Positions 1 to 8,660 of a stretch of DNA of 54,981 nucleotides are shown one piece after another (the stretch's first letter is position 1; every line of letters starts with the position of its first letter). Under the pieces are notes generated by a model, which did no database searches, was not told the DNA's origin, and worked only from the letters and a program-made list of their open reading frames with translations. The stretch comes from Bacteroidota bacterium (lineage in GTDB: Bacteria; Bacteroidota; Bacteroidia; JABDFU01). A program made the translations under genes and the position numbers. The DNA lies in assembly GCA_016183775.1 (NCBI GenBank), contig JACPDY010000075.1:1-54981 (forward strand), in the 5' to 3' direction.

Positions 1-1312
1 TCCCGGGTATTGAAAAAATAAATTCAATTACAAATGAACCGGAAATAGCAAGCGGGAAAATGTTGGCAAAAAGCGTGATGATCGGAATAAGTGAATTCCT
101 GAAAGCGTGCTTCCAGACAATTTGTTTTTCGTTTAACCCTTTAGCCCTTGCGGTACGGATAAAATCCTGTCCCAATACATTCAACATTCCCCCGCGCATT
201 TGCCTCGATATAAAAGCAAGTGAACCGTATGTCCAGCAAATCAATGGGAGTACCAGGCGGTACACTGTTTCGGGTAACCATTCACTTATGGGTGCATCAC
301 TTGACGGAGCATCAGCTCCGGGCGACGGGAACCACGAAAGCCAATCGCCGCCACAAAGAAAAATCACACTAAGTGTCGCGATCCAGAAGTTGGGTAAAGA
401 ATAAAGCATGAATAGGGTGGTGGTAATGCTTTTTTCTTTAAGTGTACCTTTATCAACCGCTGATATAACACCAAGCGGTATCGCAATAAGATAAGCGAAG
501 ATCATCGAAAGAATGCTTAATGTCATGGTCCAGCCAATGGCACCCCACAAAACCGATGATACGGGCCGTTTGTCCTGATATGATATGCCAAAATCACCCC
601 TGATGAAGCCCTTATTTTGTCCGTATTGCATTTCCCCAAACCAGGGTGCATTACCAAACAACCAACGATGATACTGGTTGTTGAAGCCATACCAATGGAA
701 TGTGGGTATGTATTTCTTAATGGAACTTTGATCTTTCAGGAGTAATGAATAGGATGATCTTAATTTTGAAAAAGATGCCGCAGCCGGCTGCATAAATTTA
801 TTTTCCTCAACTATTGTATTTGTATTATTAATGATTTGCTGTATGTGAATACTGTCATGCTCGTTATAAAGAGAATTAACATTATCCCTTACTTTATTTA
901 TTAGTAATGAACTTGAATCAGTTCTGGGCAGCTTATATAAACTGTTTTCAAATTCTTTTAAGGCGCTGTAATAGCTTGAAACCCTGTCCCAGTTTCCGTT
1001 TGTAAATGCAAGTCGTTCCAGGACAGCCCTGTGTCCCGCATTACTGATCCTGTAAAGAGTGTCACAATAAGTGGCATTTGCGATTGAAAAGTAAAACACA
1101 GGCAGATCAAATCCAAGCTGATGTCTTAATTCATTGTATGCACCTTCCTGGGCTTGTTTTTCCGAAAGCTGTCCGTCGCCGCCCGAGTTTTTATTGAGCA
1201 TACTCTCTACAGGATCGCCGGGAGCATTGATGCTGATAATAAAAGTAATGAGTGAAATAGCGATGAGGGTAGGGGTAAAAATAAGAAGCCTTTTCGCCAG
1301 GTATTTCAGCAT
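1..1312 (-). CDS. Peptide ABC transporter permease, DppB/OppB family (3' end cut by window edge)
   Basis: Inner-membrane permease of a di-/oligopeptide importer. The minus-strand frame opens at an ATG at 1312 (MLKYLAKRLLIFTPTLIAIS, first membrane helix) and is open to base 1, so the last helices are missing. The permease core starts near residue 250 (WTMTLSILSMIFAYLIAIPL), and the EAA-loop signature ARAKGLNEKQIVWKHAFRNS is visible close to the edge; this loop contacts the ATPase subunit. Roughly 150 residues of hydrophilic sequence separate helix 1 from the core, where ordinary DppB has far less. It lies 14 nt downstream of the substrate-binding lipoprotein gene, so the two are probably co-transcribed. 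A nickel or other solute cannot be excluded as substrate. Confidence 0.9.
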   Translation of the reverse strand, partial: MLKYLAKRLLIFTPTLIAISLITFIISINAPGDPVESMLNKNSGGDGQLSEKQAQEGAYNELRHQLGFDLPVFYFSIANATYCDTLYRISNAGHRAVLERLAFTNGNWDRVSSYYSALKEFENSLYKLPRTDSSSLLINKVRDNVNSLYNEHDSIHIQQIINNTNTIVEENKFMQPAAASFSKLRSSYSLLLKDQSSIKKYIPTFHWYGFNNQYHRWLFGNAPWFGEMQYGQNKGFIRGDFGISYQDKRPVSSVLWGAIGWTMTLSILSMIFAYLIAIPLGVISAVDKGTLKEKSITTTLFMLYSLPNFWIATLSVIFLCGGDWLSWFPSPGADAPSSDAPISEWLPETVYRLVLPLICWTYGSLAFISRQMRGGMLNVLGQDFIRTARAKGLNEKQIVWKHAFRNSLIPIITLFANIFPLAISGSFVIEFIFSIPG

Positions 1313-1326
1313 AGAGTAATGATAAT

Positions 1327-3090
1327 TTATTTACCGCTATTTTCAGATAATGTAAATGCGGCCTCATAAAAACCGGGGCGCATTACAGATGGTTCTGCAT
1401 TAGTGAAGCGTTTATGGATCGCGATACGTTCGGTTTGTGTGTACAAAAATATACTGGCCACCTCATCATGAATGATCTGCTGTACCCTTTTGTACATCCG
1501 AACACGCTTTTCTTCATCCAACTCAACACGTATTGAATCAATAAGGGCATCTGATTCGGGAGTTCCGAAACTGGTGTAATTTGATCCCTTGTTTAAGGCC
1601 GATTGAGAGTGATATATTTGTTTCAGATCGGGAGGAACAGGAGCGCCGATCCATGCGCCATAACAGATATCAAAGTTATGTGACCTGCAATTATCAACAA
1701 AAATAGAGAACTCCTGCTGAAGCACATTAATTATGATACCAACTTTTCGTGCTTCTTCCTGTAACAATAATCCGGTTTGTTTCCTGGAATCGTTTCCTGA
1801 ATTATACAGATAGTCAATCACAAATTCAGTATGCTTGCCATCGATCATTTTATCAAGTGTTCCATCTCCATTCGTATCCTTCCAGCCAACTTCAGTGAGC
1901 AATTGTTTGGCTTTATCAAGGTTATAATCGTAAGGTTTAATATCACTGTTGTATATTTTTCCTTTTGACGGATGGATCGGTCCTATAGCTGGCTTGGCAT
2001 AGCCATACATTATAGTTTCTATCATTTTATCAATATCCAGCAAATGGGCGATCGCCTCACGTGTTCTCCTGTCGGCGAAGATCGGTCGCTTGGTGTTTAT
2101 GCAGATTACACTATACACTAATGCCATTGGTGTATATGTATTGTATTTCGCTAAAAATTTATCTGATTTTGTCAATTCAAAAAAATCTTTTGGCTTAATT
2201 GCCCGCATTACATCAAGATCGCCTGCTTTCAATGCTACGAGTGCGCTGGTCATATCATTCACCACCTTATAAGTTAATTTAGGCGCATTAGCCTCGAAAT
2301 AAATATTTGTTCCTTTTATTTTATCTCCCCACCAGTTTTCTTTCCGCTTTAGTACAACGCGCTGGCCTGTCACCCATTCATCAAGTTTATATGGACCGCT
2401 GCCGCCAACAAATTCTTTTTCACGCATCCGTTTTTCGGAATTGAAATCACTGGCATACTCATTAATAGCGGGATCATTCGCTAATTTTTCTTTTTCCTGG
2501 TCCAGTTGTTTAATGGTGAATTTTTTCATTAAACCTTTTGGATCATAGAAGTACTCGGGGAGCACAGAAAAGTCTCCGCTGTTTTGTTCAGCCAGCATAT
2601 AGGAAGTATCGAATACAATAGTGAATTTTAATGGATCGCTGCTGTCATAAATAAAATCAACCAGATGCTCATAATATGGTTTGGCACTGGGGTCGTTAAC
2701 TTTTGGATTTTTGATCACTTTCAACGTGAATTCAATATCTTTAGCTGTGACAGGACTTCCGTTATCCCACTTAGCTTCCGGTCTTATACTATAATGAAAC
2801 CTTAATTGTCCTTCGGGAGTTTTTTCAATGGTGGGCCTCTTTTCCGCAAGGACAGGTATCAGTTCAAGTGTTTTAAAGTCAATATCATTCAGCGACTGGA
2901 ACATAAATCGCGCAATATCATTCGCTGAAGCATCTGTTGAATTAATGGGGTTCAGCATTTCCGGATCGGATAATATGTGAACCGTGACATTAGCCCGGTC
3001 GTTACTTTTTTTACTTCCTTTACAGGCATTAAGGAGGCACACAATAGTAATACCAATAATGGATAAAAATCCAACGTATTTCAGTCTCAT
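1327..3090 (-). CDS. Peptide ABC transporter substrate-binding lipoprotein (SBP_bac_5 family)
   Basis: Membrane-anchored solute-binding component of the peptide importer whose permease follows. The 587-residue product starts with a lipoprotein signal: MRLKY, a hydrophobic stretch, then LLNAC with the lipid-bearing Cys23. The rest has the family 5 layout (SDPEMLNPINSTD near the N-terminus, a PEAKWDNGSPVTAKDIEFTL segment, and GSGPYKLDEW). An in-frame ATG 11 codons upstream (3123) exists, but it sits inside a TAnnTTTG promoter element (3112-3119), so the ATG at 3090 is preferred. Length is normal for the family. Substrate specificity cannot be read from sequence. Confidence 0.93.
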   Translation of the reverse strand: MRLKYVGFLSIIGITIVCLLNACKGSKKSNDRANVTVHILSDPEMLNPINSTDASANDIARFMFQSLNDIDFKTLELIPVLAEKRPTIEKTPEGQLRFHYSIRPEAKWDNGSPVTAKDIEFTLKVIKNPKVNDPSAKPYYEHLVDFIYDSSDPLKFTIVFDTSYMLAEQNSGDFSVLPEYFYDPKGLMKKFTIKQLDQEKEKLANDPAINEYASDFNSEKRMREKEFVGGSGPYKLDEWVTGQRVVLKRKENWWGDKIKGTNIYFEANAPKLTYKVVNDMTSALVALKAGDLDVMRAIKPKDFFELTKSDKFLAKYNTYTPMALVYSVICINTKRPIFADRRTREAIAHLLDIDKMIETIMYGYAKPAIGPIHPSKGKIYNSDIKPYDYNLDKAKQLLTEVGWKDTNGDGTLDKMIDGKHTEFVIDYLYNSGNDSRKQTGLLLQEEARKVGIIINVLQQEFSIFVDNCRSHNFDICYGAWIGAPVPPDLKQIYHSQSALNKGSNYTSFGTPESDALIDSIRVELDEEKRVRMYKRVQQIIHDEVASIFLYTQTERIAIHKRFTNAEPSVMRPGFYEAAFTLSENSGK

Positions 3091-3111
3091 AAATTTACAA
3101 TTGGGTATACA

Positions 3112-3119
3112 CAAATATA
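3112..3119 (-). promoter_or_regulatory. Promoter -7 element (TATATTTG) of the peptide transporter operon
   Basis: TATATTTG on minus matches the Bacteroidota housekeeping consensus TAnnTTTG and lies 22 nt before the ATG at 3090. No TTG at the usual -33 spacing is obvious. Its position rules against the upstream ATG at 3123. Confidence 0.6.
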
Positions 3120-3180
3120 ACATTCCTGATGTTAATTTCTATTAATTGCCAACAACAAAAAAATATTTTCCCAGTATAAT

Positions 3181-4317
3181 TTATATAATTGTTTCGGTTT
3201 TATTGTAAACTACATTTCTTTTTTTCAGGTAGTGGAGTATATAATTAAAGCAATCTTCATTTTTTCCTACTAGTTCAGGCGGGAAGACTCCTTTGTCGCT
3301 GAACTTATTTTCAATCAGTAAATTAATTGCGCCGGTGGCTGTATAACCTGTAGTTCGTGCCATTGAAGATATTTGGGTTTCAGCATCATATTCATCATGC
3401 AGGTGATAAACGATGTTTTTCTTAACGCCAGCTTCCGAGCCCGACAATGAGATCCGCATCACAGTCAGCTCTGCTTCTGTTTCCCCGAGCTTCCATTCAT
3501 TAAACAAAATTCTGGACGTAAAATCAAGAGGTTTAATTTCTATACCATTCAAAATTAATGGTGTCGTGCTAAAAAATCCGGAATCCCGTAAAGCGATCAC
3601 TTTCTCAATATGCCCGGGATATCTGAGTGTTTTTTCTTTCTTATTGGGGATGTGGGGCATTGTAAAAATGATCGATCGCAAACCGTCGGAATTAAAGGAT
3701 TCCAGCGTTCCTACATTTTCCATTTCAATATGTTCGATATCCGACATGGCAGGCTTTACTACAACATTGCCATTTTCCACATACCGGGCAGGTCGGGTAT
3801 ATTCTTCAATAACGTCAACAGGTGAAAAGGGAGCTTTATAATTGAATGGCCATTTTTTTACTTTAGGCAGGCCACCTACCAGGCACTCAAAGTCCGTCAA
3901 TTTCAGCTTTTCGTTATAGCGACCCAGAATAAGATTACTCATGCCAGGAGCGACACCGCAATCAACTATTGCAGTAACTCCTTTTTGTTTTGCCAGGACA
4001 TCAAGTTCAAGCGCATTCTCCGGGAAGAAGGAAATGTCTACTACATTCTTGCCTGCCTCAATGATTGTTTTTAAGGTTGCATAACCCATAAAGCCCGGTA
4101 CAGCAGATAATACAATATTAAATTTTTCGATCACTGAAGACAAACCGGACTTATCTTTAGCATCAAGCTGAATGATCTCAATTTTATCATTTCGTTTTTT
4201 TAGTTTTTGGAGCGCGCTTATATTCAGATCAGCAACTGTAATCGGGTGTTTTTGGGCTAAGTCAAGTGCCATGGCACTTCCAACCATACCGGCACCTAAT
4301 ACAATAATTTTGTTCAT
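3181..4317 (-). CDS. Saccharopine dehydrogenase-like NAD(P)-dependent oxidoreductase
   Basis: The 378-residue protein opens with a Rossmann dinucleotide-binding motif (IIVLGAGMVGSAMALDLAQ, residues 4-22) and an acidic residue after the second strand (VADLN). It continues with the DCGVAPGMSNLILGRY segment typical of the LYS9-type saccharopine dehydrogenase family. Such enzymes interconvert saccharopine with glutamate and an aminoadipate semialdehyde in lysine metabolism; relatives make carboxy(nor)spermidine, which cannot be excluded. It is separated from the peptide transporter by about 90 nt and from upstream tRNA genes by about 160 nt, so it is probably its own unit. The start is the only sensible ATG before the Rossmann motif. 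Confidence 0.88.
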   Translation of the reverse strand: MNKIIVLGAGMVGSAMALDLAQKHPITVADLNISALQKLKKRNDKIEIIQLDAKDKSGLSSVIEKFNIVLSAVPGFMGYATLKTIIEAGKNVVDISFFPENALELDVLAKQKGVTAIVDCGVAPGMSNLILGRYNEKLKLTDFECLVGGLPKVKKWPFNYKAPFSPVDVIEEYTRPARYVENGNVVVKPAMSDIEHIEMENVGTLESFNSDGLRSIIFTMPHIPNKKEKTLRYPGHIEKVIALRDSGFFSTTPLILNGIEIKPLDFTSRILFNEWKLGETEAELTVMRISLSGSEAGVKKNIVYHLHDEYDAETQISSMARTTGYTATGAINLLIENKFSDKGVFPPELVGKNEDCFNYILHYLKKRNVVYNKTETII

Positions 4318-4479
4318 ATAAGAATAGTTTTAAGATTTATAAAAATGAAATACGAAAGAAGGGAATAGGGAACTACATTACAACCCGGGAATGGCTACCC
4401 ATGGTATGAATTTTAAAACGATGATGATGAAAGTGTTTTTCATTGAGTTAAACCAAGATTGTAGAAATAAGAGCCTTTG

Positions 4480-4553
4480 TGATCCCGATTGGATTCGAAC
4501 CAATGGCCTGCTGCTTAGAAGGCAGCTGCTCTATCCAGCTGAGCTACGGGATC
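4480..4553 (-). tRNA. tRNA-Arg (anticodon TCT)
   Basis: Read on minus, the 7-bp acceptor stem GATCCCG/CGGGATC, the D arm (GCTC...GAGC), the anticodon stem GCTGC/GCAGC with loop CTTCTAA, and the T arm ATTGG-TTCGAAT-CCAAT all form. The anticodon TCT reads AGA/AGG. CCA is not encoded. Confidence 0.97.
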
Positions 4554-4638
4554 AAAATCAAGGCACAAATATACAGCGATAACTTTTTACCACAAGTGAA
4601 ATGCTGTTCATTTTAGATTATTAAGTGTGAAAGCAAAA

Positions 4639-4670
4639 AAAGCCCGCAAACTATAATGTTTGCGGGCTTT
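4639..4670. terminator. Bidirectional intrinsic terminator between tRNA genes
   Basis: A perfect 13-bp hairpin, AAAGCCCGCAAAC (4639-4651) against GTTTGCGGGCTTT (4658-4670) with a 6-nt loop. It has A-runs on the left and T-runs on the right, so it can act in both directions. It lies between the tRNA-Pro and tRNA-Arg genes and would end transcription of the upstream tRNAs on minus. Confidence 0.85.
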
Positions 4671-4676
4671 TATAAG

Positions 4677-4751
4677 TCGGGGTGGCAAGATTCGAACTTG
4701 CGACCTCCTGGTCCCAAACCAGGCGCGATAACCGGGCTACGCTACACCCCG
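4677..4751 (-). tRNA. tRNA-Pro (anticodon TGG)
   Basis: The acceptor stem CGGGGTG/CACCCCG, the anticodon stem CCTGG/CCAGG with loop TTTGGGA, and the T arm CTTGC... with TTCGAAT (minus strand) are all present. Anticodon TGG reads CCN proline codons. It is followed directly by the terminator at 4639-4670. Confidence 0.97.
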
Positions 4752-4788
4752 AAAAATATGAATCAATAATATAAGAACATTATCTTCA

Positions 4789-4877
<89 letters not shown>

Positions 4878-4947
4878 ATTTAGGGGAGGCAAAGGTAGAA
4901 AAAGATTCGAATTAGGCCAATTTCAATAAGTTAAAATCAGTTGAAGA

Positions 4948-5439
4948 TTAACTATTCGACAACAAAGCGGTCATTTTTATAGCCGTCACGGCCGCTTCAT
5001 CACCTTTGTTTCCATACTTTCCTCCGCTGCGTTCCTTAGCCTGATTAATGTTATTGGTAGTAAGCACTCCAAAAATAACCGGTTTGTTATATTTTATGTT
5101 GAGGTTGGTGATGCCTGTCGCAACAGCCTGGCAAATAAAATCGAAGTGAGGGGTTTCTCCCCGGATAACACATCCCAGGCAAATAATGGCATCAATATTT
5201 TTTTTAGCAGCTAAATGTTGAGCCCCTAAGGTCAATTCAAAACTGCCGGGGACTGTTAACAAAGTGATATTTTTCTTTTTCGCTCCGTATTTCAGAAGTG
5301 TTTTGTATGCTCCAAGGTAAAGAGCATTGGTAATACCTGAATTCCATTCGGAAACGATAATACCAAACCGCATTGATCTGGCATTGGGAATGTTAGTGTT
5401 ACCTGTAAAGTCGGAGAGATTTTTTTGTGATGAGGACAT
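4948..5439 (-). CDS. ribH: 6,7-dimethyl-8-ribityllumazine synthase
   Basis: Penultimate enzyme of riboflavin synthesis. It condenses 5-amino-6-ribitylamino-uracil with 3,4-dihydroxy-2-butanone-4-phosphate in the cytoplasm, usually as a 60-mer. The 163-residue product shows the substrate-binding segments IIVSEWNSGIT (27-37), VPGSFELTLGAQ (63-74) and GCVIRGETPHFDFI with the catalytic His98. Length is normal. It follows the TPR membrane-protein gene by 90 nt on the same strand; this Bacteroidota pairing is familiar. No FMN riboswitch is seen upstream, but an 11-bp inverted repeat occupies the gap. Confidence 0.97.
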   Translation of the reverse strand: MSSSQKNLSDFTGNTNIPNARSMRFGIIVSEWNSGITNALYLGAYKTLLKYGAKKKNITLLTVPGSFELTLGAQHLAAKKNIDAIICLGCVIRGETPHFDFICQAVATGITNLNIKYNKPVIFGVLTTNNINQAKERSGGKYGNKGDEAAVTAIKMTALLSNS

Positions 5440-5462
5440 TTTGTGGTGGCTAACCGTTCTTG

Positions 5463-5521
5463 GTTGTCAGTTGTCTGTTATTTTTCAATTATTCGCTACC
5501 AAACAACCAGCAACTGACAAC
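5463..5521. repeat. Inverted repeat with GTTGTCA-type arms
   Basis: GTTGTCAGTTG (5463-5473) is the exact reverse complement of CAACTGACAAC (5511-5521), with a 37-nt spacer. It fills most of the gap between the TPR gene and ribH. The left arm also reads as a degenerate GTTGTCA tandem. There is no T-run, so it does not look like a standard terminator. Confidence 0.6.
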
Positions 5522-5529
5522 AAATAACA

Positions 5530-6213
5530 TCATTCTCCCGCCAATGCCTTCGCACGGGCAATAAATTTCTCAATATCCTTTGCTTCCGAAGATTTTTCAA
5601 AATCAGTTTTGATGCGTTCATAAACCTTAACCGCATCTTTATACTTATTCAGGCTTTCGTAGGCCAAGCCCGCTTTTTTAAGGTAAATGGGACTGGTGAA
5701 TTTATTTTTACTTTGTTCCGCGGCTTTCAGGTAAAATGAAATGCCCTCTTCCACCTTATTTAATTCAACATAGCAATCGCCTATAGCTCCTGTAGCAACA
5801 GGGGCAACCATCTGATCATTCGAGTCGAACTCTTTTAAATGTTCAATGGCTTTTTCGTATTCGCCCTTTTTTAGATAACCAACACCCAGGTAATATTCGG
5901 CCAGGTTGCCGGAAGGTGTAACCCCGTATTGATCAACAATACCGGCAAGTCCAATGGATTGGCCATCTCCATTAATAGCCTGATTCAATGAATCTTTTTC
6001 AAAATAGGTCTCGGCCATAAAAAGTTCTTTTTGAGCTTCTTTTTCCTGCCCGGCAACATACCAGTACTTCCAGGCGATATAAATCCCCACTAAAGCAACA
6101 ATTACACCTATAATAATTGAAAGGCTCTGTTTATTTTCTTCTATATACTGTTCGGTTTTACTATAAGCCTCCTGAACATCAATGATAGGCTCATCTTTAG
6201 TTTCTTCTGCCAT
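5530..6213 (-). CDS. Single-pass membrane TPR protein (YfgM-like)
   Basis: The 227-residue protein has a short acidic cytoplasmic N-terminus (DEPIIDVQEAYSKTEQYIEE), one membrane helix (about 36-55, IIIGVIVALVGIYIAWKYW) and then tetratricopeptide helices to the end, for example EYYLGVGYLKKGEYEKAIEHL. This architecture matches the YfgM/TPR_21 type, which associates with the secretion and outer-membrane assembly machinery in other bacteria. The role here is inferred only from architecture. It precedes ribH and has its own TAnnTTTG element. Confidence 0.85.
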   Translation of the reverse strand: MAEETKDEPIIDVQEAYSKTEQYIEENKQSLSIIIGVIVALVGIYIAWKYWYVAGQEKEAQKELFMAETYFEKDSLNQAINGDGQSIGLAGIVDQYGVTPSGNLAEYYLGVGYLKKGEYEKAIEHLKEFDSNDQMVAPVATGAIGDCYVELNKVEEGISFYLKAAEQSKNKFTSPIYLKKAGLAYESLNKYKDAVKVYERIKTDFEKSSEAKDIEKFIARAKALAGE

Positions 6214-6232
6214 TTTTTAATTGATTGAGGTG

Positions 6233-6240
6233 CAAAAATA
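6233..6240 (-). promoter_or_regulatory. Promoter -7 element (TATTTTTG) of the TPR/ribH unit
   Basis: TATTTTTG on minus fits TAnnTTTG and lies 19 nt before the ATG at 6213. No clear -33 TTG is seen. Confidence 0.55.
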
Positions 6241-6316
6241 AGCTTTTTTTATCATTATCGTAATGTTTTGAACATTAGCGGTAAAACCGGTAAAATTCTC
6301 TAATTTTATTGGCCCA

Positions 6317-7456
6317 ATGTATCTCAAAAACATATCACTCATAAACTTTAAAAATTATGCCGCTGCAGAACTTGATTTTTGCACTGGTATTAACTGTTTT
6401 ACAGGGGTAAATGGTGAAGGGAAAACGAATTTACTTGACGCCATACATTATCTGTCTTTTTGTAAGAGTTTTTTTAATCCGATCGATAGTCAGAATATAT
6501 TGCACGAAGCCCCTTTCTTTATGATACAGGGCACTTTTGAAGTGGAGGGCGCTAATGAAGAAATATATTGCGGACAAAAACGCAGCCAGAAAAAACAATT
6601 TAAACGTAACAAGAGTGAGTATAGCAGGTTGGCCGATCATATTGGTTTATTCCCTCTTGTTATGATTTCACCTGCAGATGCCGATCTGATCAATGAGGGA
6701 AGTGAAAGCCGGAGGAAATTCCTGGATAGTGTTATTGCGCAATTCGACCGGGTTTATCTTGAGGATCTTATAAGTTATAACAAAATAATATCACAGCGGA
6801 ACGCTCTTTTGAAACGTTTTGCCGAAACAGGACGCTTTATAAAGGATTCGCTCGAAGTATGGGATCTTCAAATGGTGGAATTTGCTAAACGTATCAACAA
6901 AAAAAGAAAAAGCTTAGTAGATGAGTTGATACCCATATTCCAGCGATATTATGAATTGTTATCGGGAGGCAGAGAACAGGTACAGATCATTTATCATTCA
7001 GACCTTAATTATGAAGATTTTGATGTTGTACTAAAAGCCGCCTTGGTAAAGGACAAGGCATTTCAGTACTCTACTGTTGGAGTGCATAAAGATGACCTCG
7101 AATTAAAGCTGAACGGGTATCCTGTCAAAAAATACGGTTCACAGGGACAGCAGAAATCGTATTTAATAGCAATGAAACTTGCCCAGTATGACTACATTAA
7201 GAAAATTAAAAATGTGGATCCATTATTATTGCTTGACGATATTCATGATAAGTTGGATGAAGCAAGAGTAAAGCAGTTGATGGAATTGGTTAGTAGTGAA
7301 CATTTCGGACAAATATTTATTACCGATACGCATTCAGATCGCATTTCCGGTATTTTGTCAACTAACAGAAACATCCCTTTCAGGCAGTTTAACATAAAAG
7401 ACAGTGTTGTAGAGAGCAGGCCGGAGATCATTGGCATATTAACCAATGACCAGTAA
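6317..7456 (+). CDS. recF: DNA replication/repair protein RecF
   Basis: SMC-like ATPase that loads RecA at single-strand gaps with RecO/RecR. The 379 residues show Walker A GVNGEGKTN (30-38), the ABC signature region GSQGQQKSYLIAMKLAQ (about 274-290) and Walker B PLLLLDDIHDKLD (about 301-313). The start MYLKNISLINFKNY is the canonical N-terminus of the family. It is divergent from the TPR gene and leads a plus-strand run with the DciA-like gene 26 nt downstream. Confidence 0.96.
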   Translation: MYLKNISLINFKNYAAAELDFCTGINCFTGVNGEGKTNLLDAIHYLSFCKSFFNPIDSQNILHEAPFFMIQGTFEVEGANEEIYCGQKRSQKKQFKRNKSEYSRLADHIGLFPLVMISPADADLINEGSESRRKFLDSVIAQFDRVYLEDLISYNKIISQRNALLKRFAETGRFIKDSLEVWDLQMVEFAKRINKKRKSLVDELIPIFQRYYELLSGGREQVQIIYHSDLNYEDFDVVLKAALVKDKAFQYSTVGVHKDDLELKLNGYPVKKYGSQGQQKSYLIAMKLAQYDYIKKIKNVDPLLLLDDIHDKLDEARVKQLMELVSSEHFGQIFITDTHSDRISGILSTNRNIPFRQFNIKDSVVESRPEIIGILTNDQ

Positions 7457-7482
7457 CAAGCGTCAAATGACTAAATATACCA

Positions 7483-7770
7483 ATGAACAATAATCAACGT
7501 ACCATAAAGCAGGCCATTGACGAATTGCTGAAGACTTACAGGCTTGACGGGAAAATGGCCGAGTTAAAGCTCATCGATTCGTGGGAGAAAATAATGGGAG
7601 GGATGATCTCCAGGCACACAACGGACATTTTTATCCGGAATAAATATTTGTTTGTTAAACTCGATTCGGCTGCACTAAGGCAGGAGCTGTCGTACGGGAA
7701 AGAAAAAATTGTTAAAATGCTGAATGATGCTGCCGGTGGTCATGTTATTGAACAGATCGTTTTTCAATAA
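7483..7770 (+). CDS. DUF721 / DciA-like protein
   Basis: The 95-residue protein is of the DUF721 family, which includes the helicase operator/loader DciA of bacteria lacking DnaC. The typical features are IKQAIDELLKTYRLDGKMAE at the N-terminus, the conserved W-E-K-I-M-G core and a KH-like C-terminal half (LFVKLDSAALRQELSYGKE). Its position directly behind recF is the usual one in Bacteroidota. A helicase-loading role is an inference from the family. Confidence 0.88.
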   Translation: MNNNQRTIKQAIDELLKTYRLDGKMAELKLIDSWEKIMGGMISRHTTDIFIRNKYLFVKLDSAALRQELSYGKEKIVKMLNDAAGGHVIEQIVFQ

Positions 7771-7773
7771 AGG

Positions 7774-8628
7774 ATGAATATGAAGATCATTGAATGTCCG
7801 CGCGACGCTATGCAGGGAATAGAGCAATTTATCCCAACGCAAAAAAAAGCCGATTATATCAATTCGCTTTTAAAAGTTGGTTTTGACACGATCGATTTTG
7901 GCAGTTTTGTTTCGCCGAAAGCGATCCCGCAATTGAGGGATACCGCGGAAGTGCTGGGTAAACTTGACTTGAATAATACAAGATCAAAACTATTAGCCAT
8001 CATCGCGAATGTTCGTGGGGCACAGGATGCAGTTGCATTCAATGAAATACACTATCTCGGTTTCCCGTTCTCGGTTTCCGAAACTTTTCAGCAGCGTAAC
8101 ACCAATTCCTCTATTGAAGAATCGTTGAAAAGGGTGGAGGAGATACAAACCTTGTGTGTAAACAATAAAAAAGAGCTTGTAGTTTATATTTCTATGGCTT
8201 TTGGCAATCCTTACGGTGATTTATGGAGCAGTGATATTGTAATAAAATGGACAAGAAAATTGACCTCAATGGGAATTAAGATAATTGCATTGTCGGATAC
8301 TATTGGTGTTTCAACTCCTTCTACTATTTCTTATTTGTTTTCAAACATAATACCTGAATTTACCGGCGTTGAGATCGGCGCGCATCTGCATACCCGTCCC
8401 GATGCCTGGGAAGAAAAAGTTAAGGCCGCTTACAATAATGGTTGCCGCAGATTTGACTCTGCTTTGAAAGGTTTGGGGGGGTGCCCGATGGCCGAAGATG
8501 AATTAGTGGGAAATATGCCTACGGAGAACCTGGTACGTTATTTTAATGATCATAAAGTAAATTTGAATCTTAATACTTCAGCGTTTAATGAAGCTATGAT
8601 TATTGCCGGGCGTACTTTTCCATGCTAA
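7774..8628 (+). CDS. Hydroxymethylglutaryl-CoA lyase
   Basis: Cytoplasmic TIM-barrel lyase that splits HMG-CoA to acetyl-CoA and acetoacetate in leucine degradation. The 284-residue product has the N-terminal substrate loop CPRDAMQG (family usually PRDG), HLHTRPDAWEEKV with the metal-binding histidines, and the signature GLGGCPMAEDELVGN containing the catalytic Cys. It starts 3 nt after the DciA-like gene, with AAAGG in front of the ATG. It is slightly shorter than the mammalian enzyme, as usual in bacteria. Confidence 0.94.
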   Translation: MNMKIIECPRDAMQGIEQFIPTQKKADYINSLLKVGFDTIDFGSFVSPKAIPQLRDTAEVLGKLDLNNTRSKLLAIIANVRGAQDAVAFNEIHYLGFPFSVSETFQQRNTNSSIEESLKRVEEIQTLCVNNKKELVVYISMAFGNPYGDLWSSDIVIKWTRKLTSMGIKIIALSDTIGVSTPSTISYLFSNIIPEFTGVEIGAHLHTRPDAWEEKVKAAYNNGCRRFDSALKGLGGCPMAEDELVGNMPTENLVRYFNDHKVNLNLNTSAFNEAMIIAGRTFPC

Positions 8629-8660
8629 TAAAACGTTTGCTTATCAACGCCGTTACCTGT

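Noticed and set aside
60-404. Plus-strand open frame of 114 codons at the left edge
   Set aside because: It lies opposite the DppB-type permease, whose minus-strand frame carries clear family motifs.
4391-4582. 63-codon plus-strand frame
   Set aside because: It runs across the tRNA-Arg gene on the opposite strand.
5440-5529. FMN riboswitch before ribH
   Set aside because: None of the conserved RFN core elements are seen in the 90-nt gap, which is filled by the inverted repeat.
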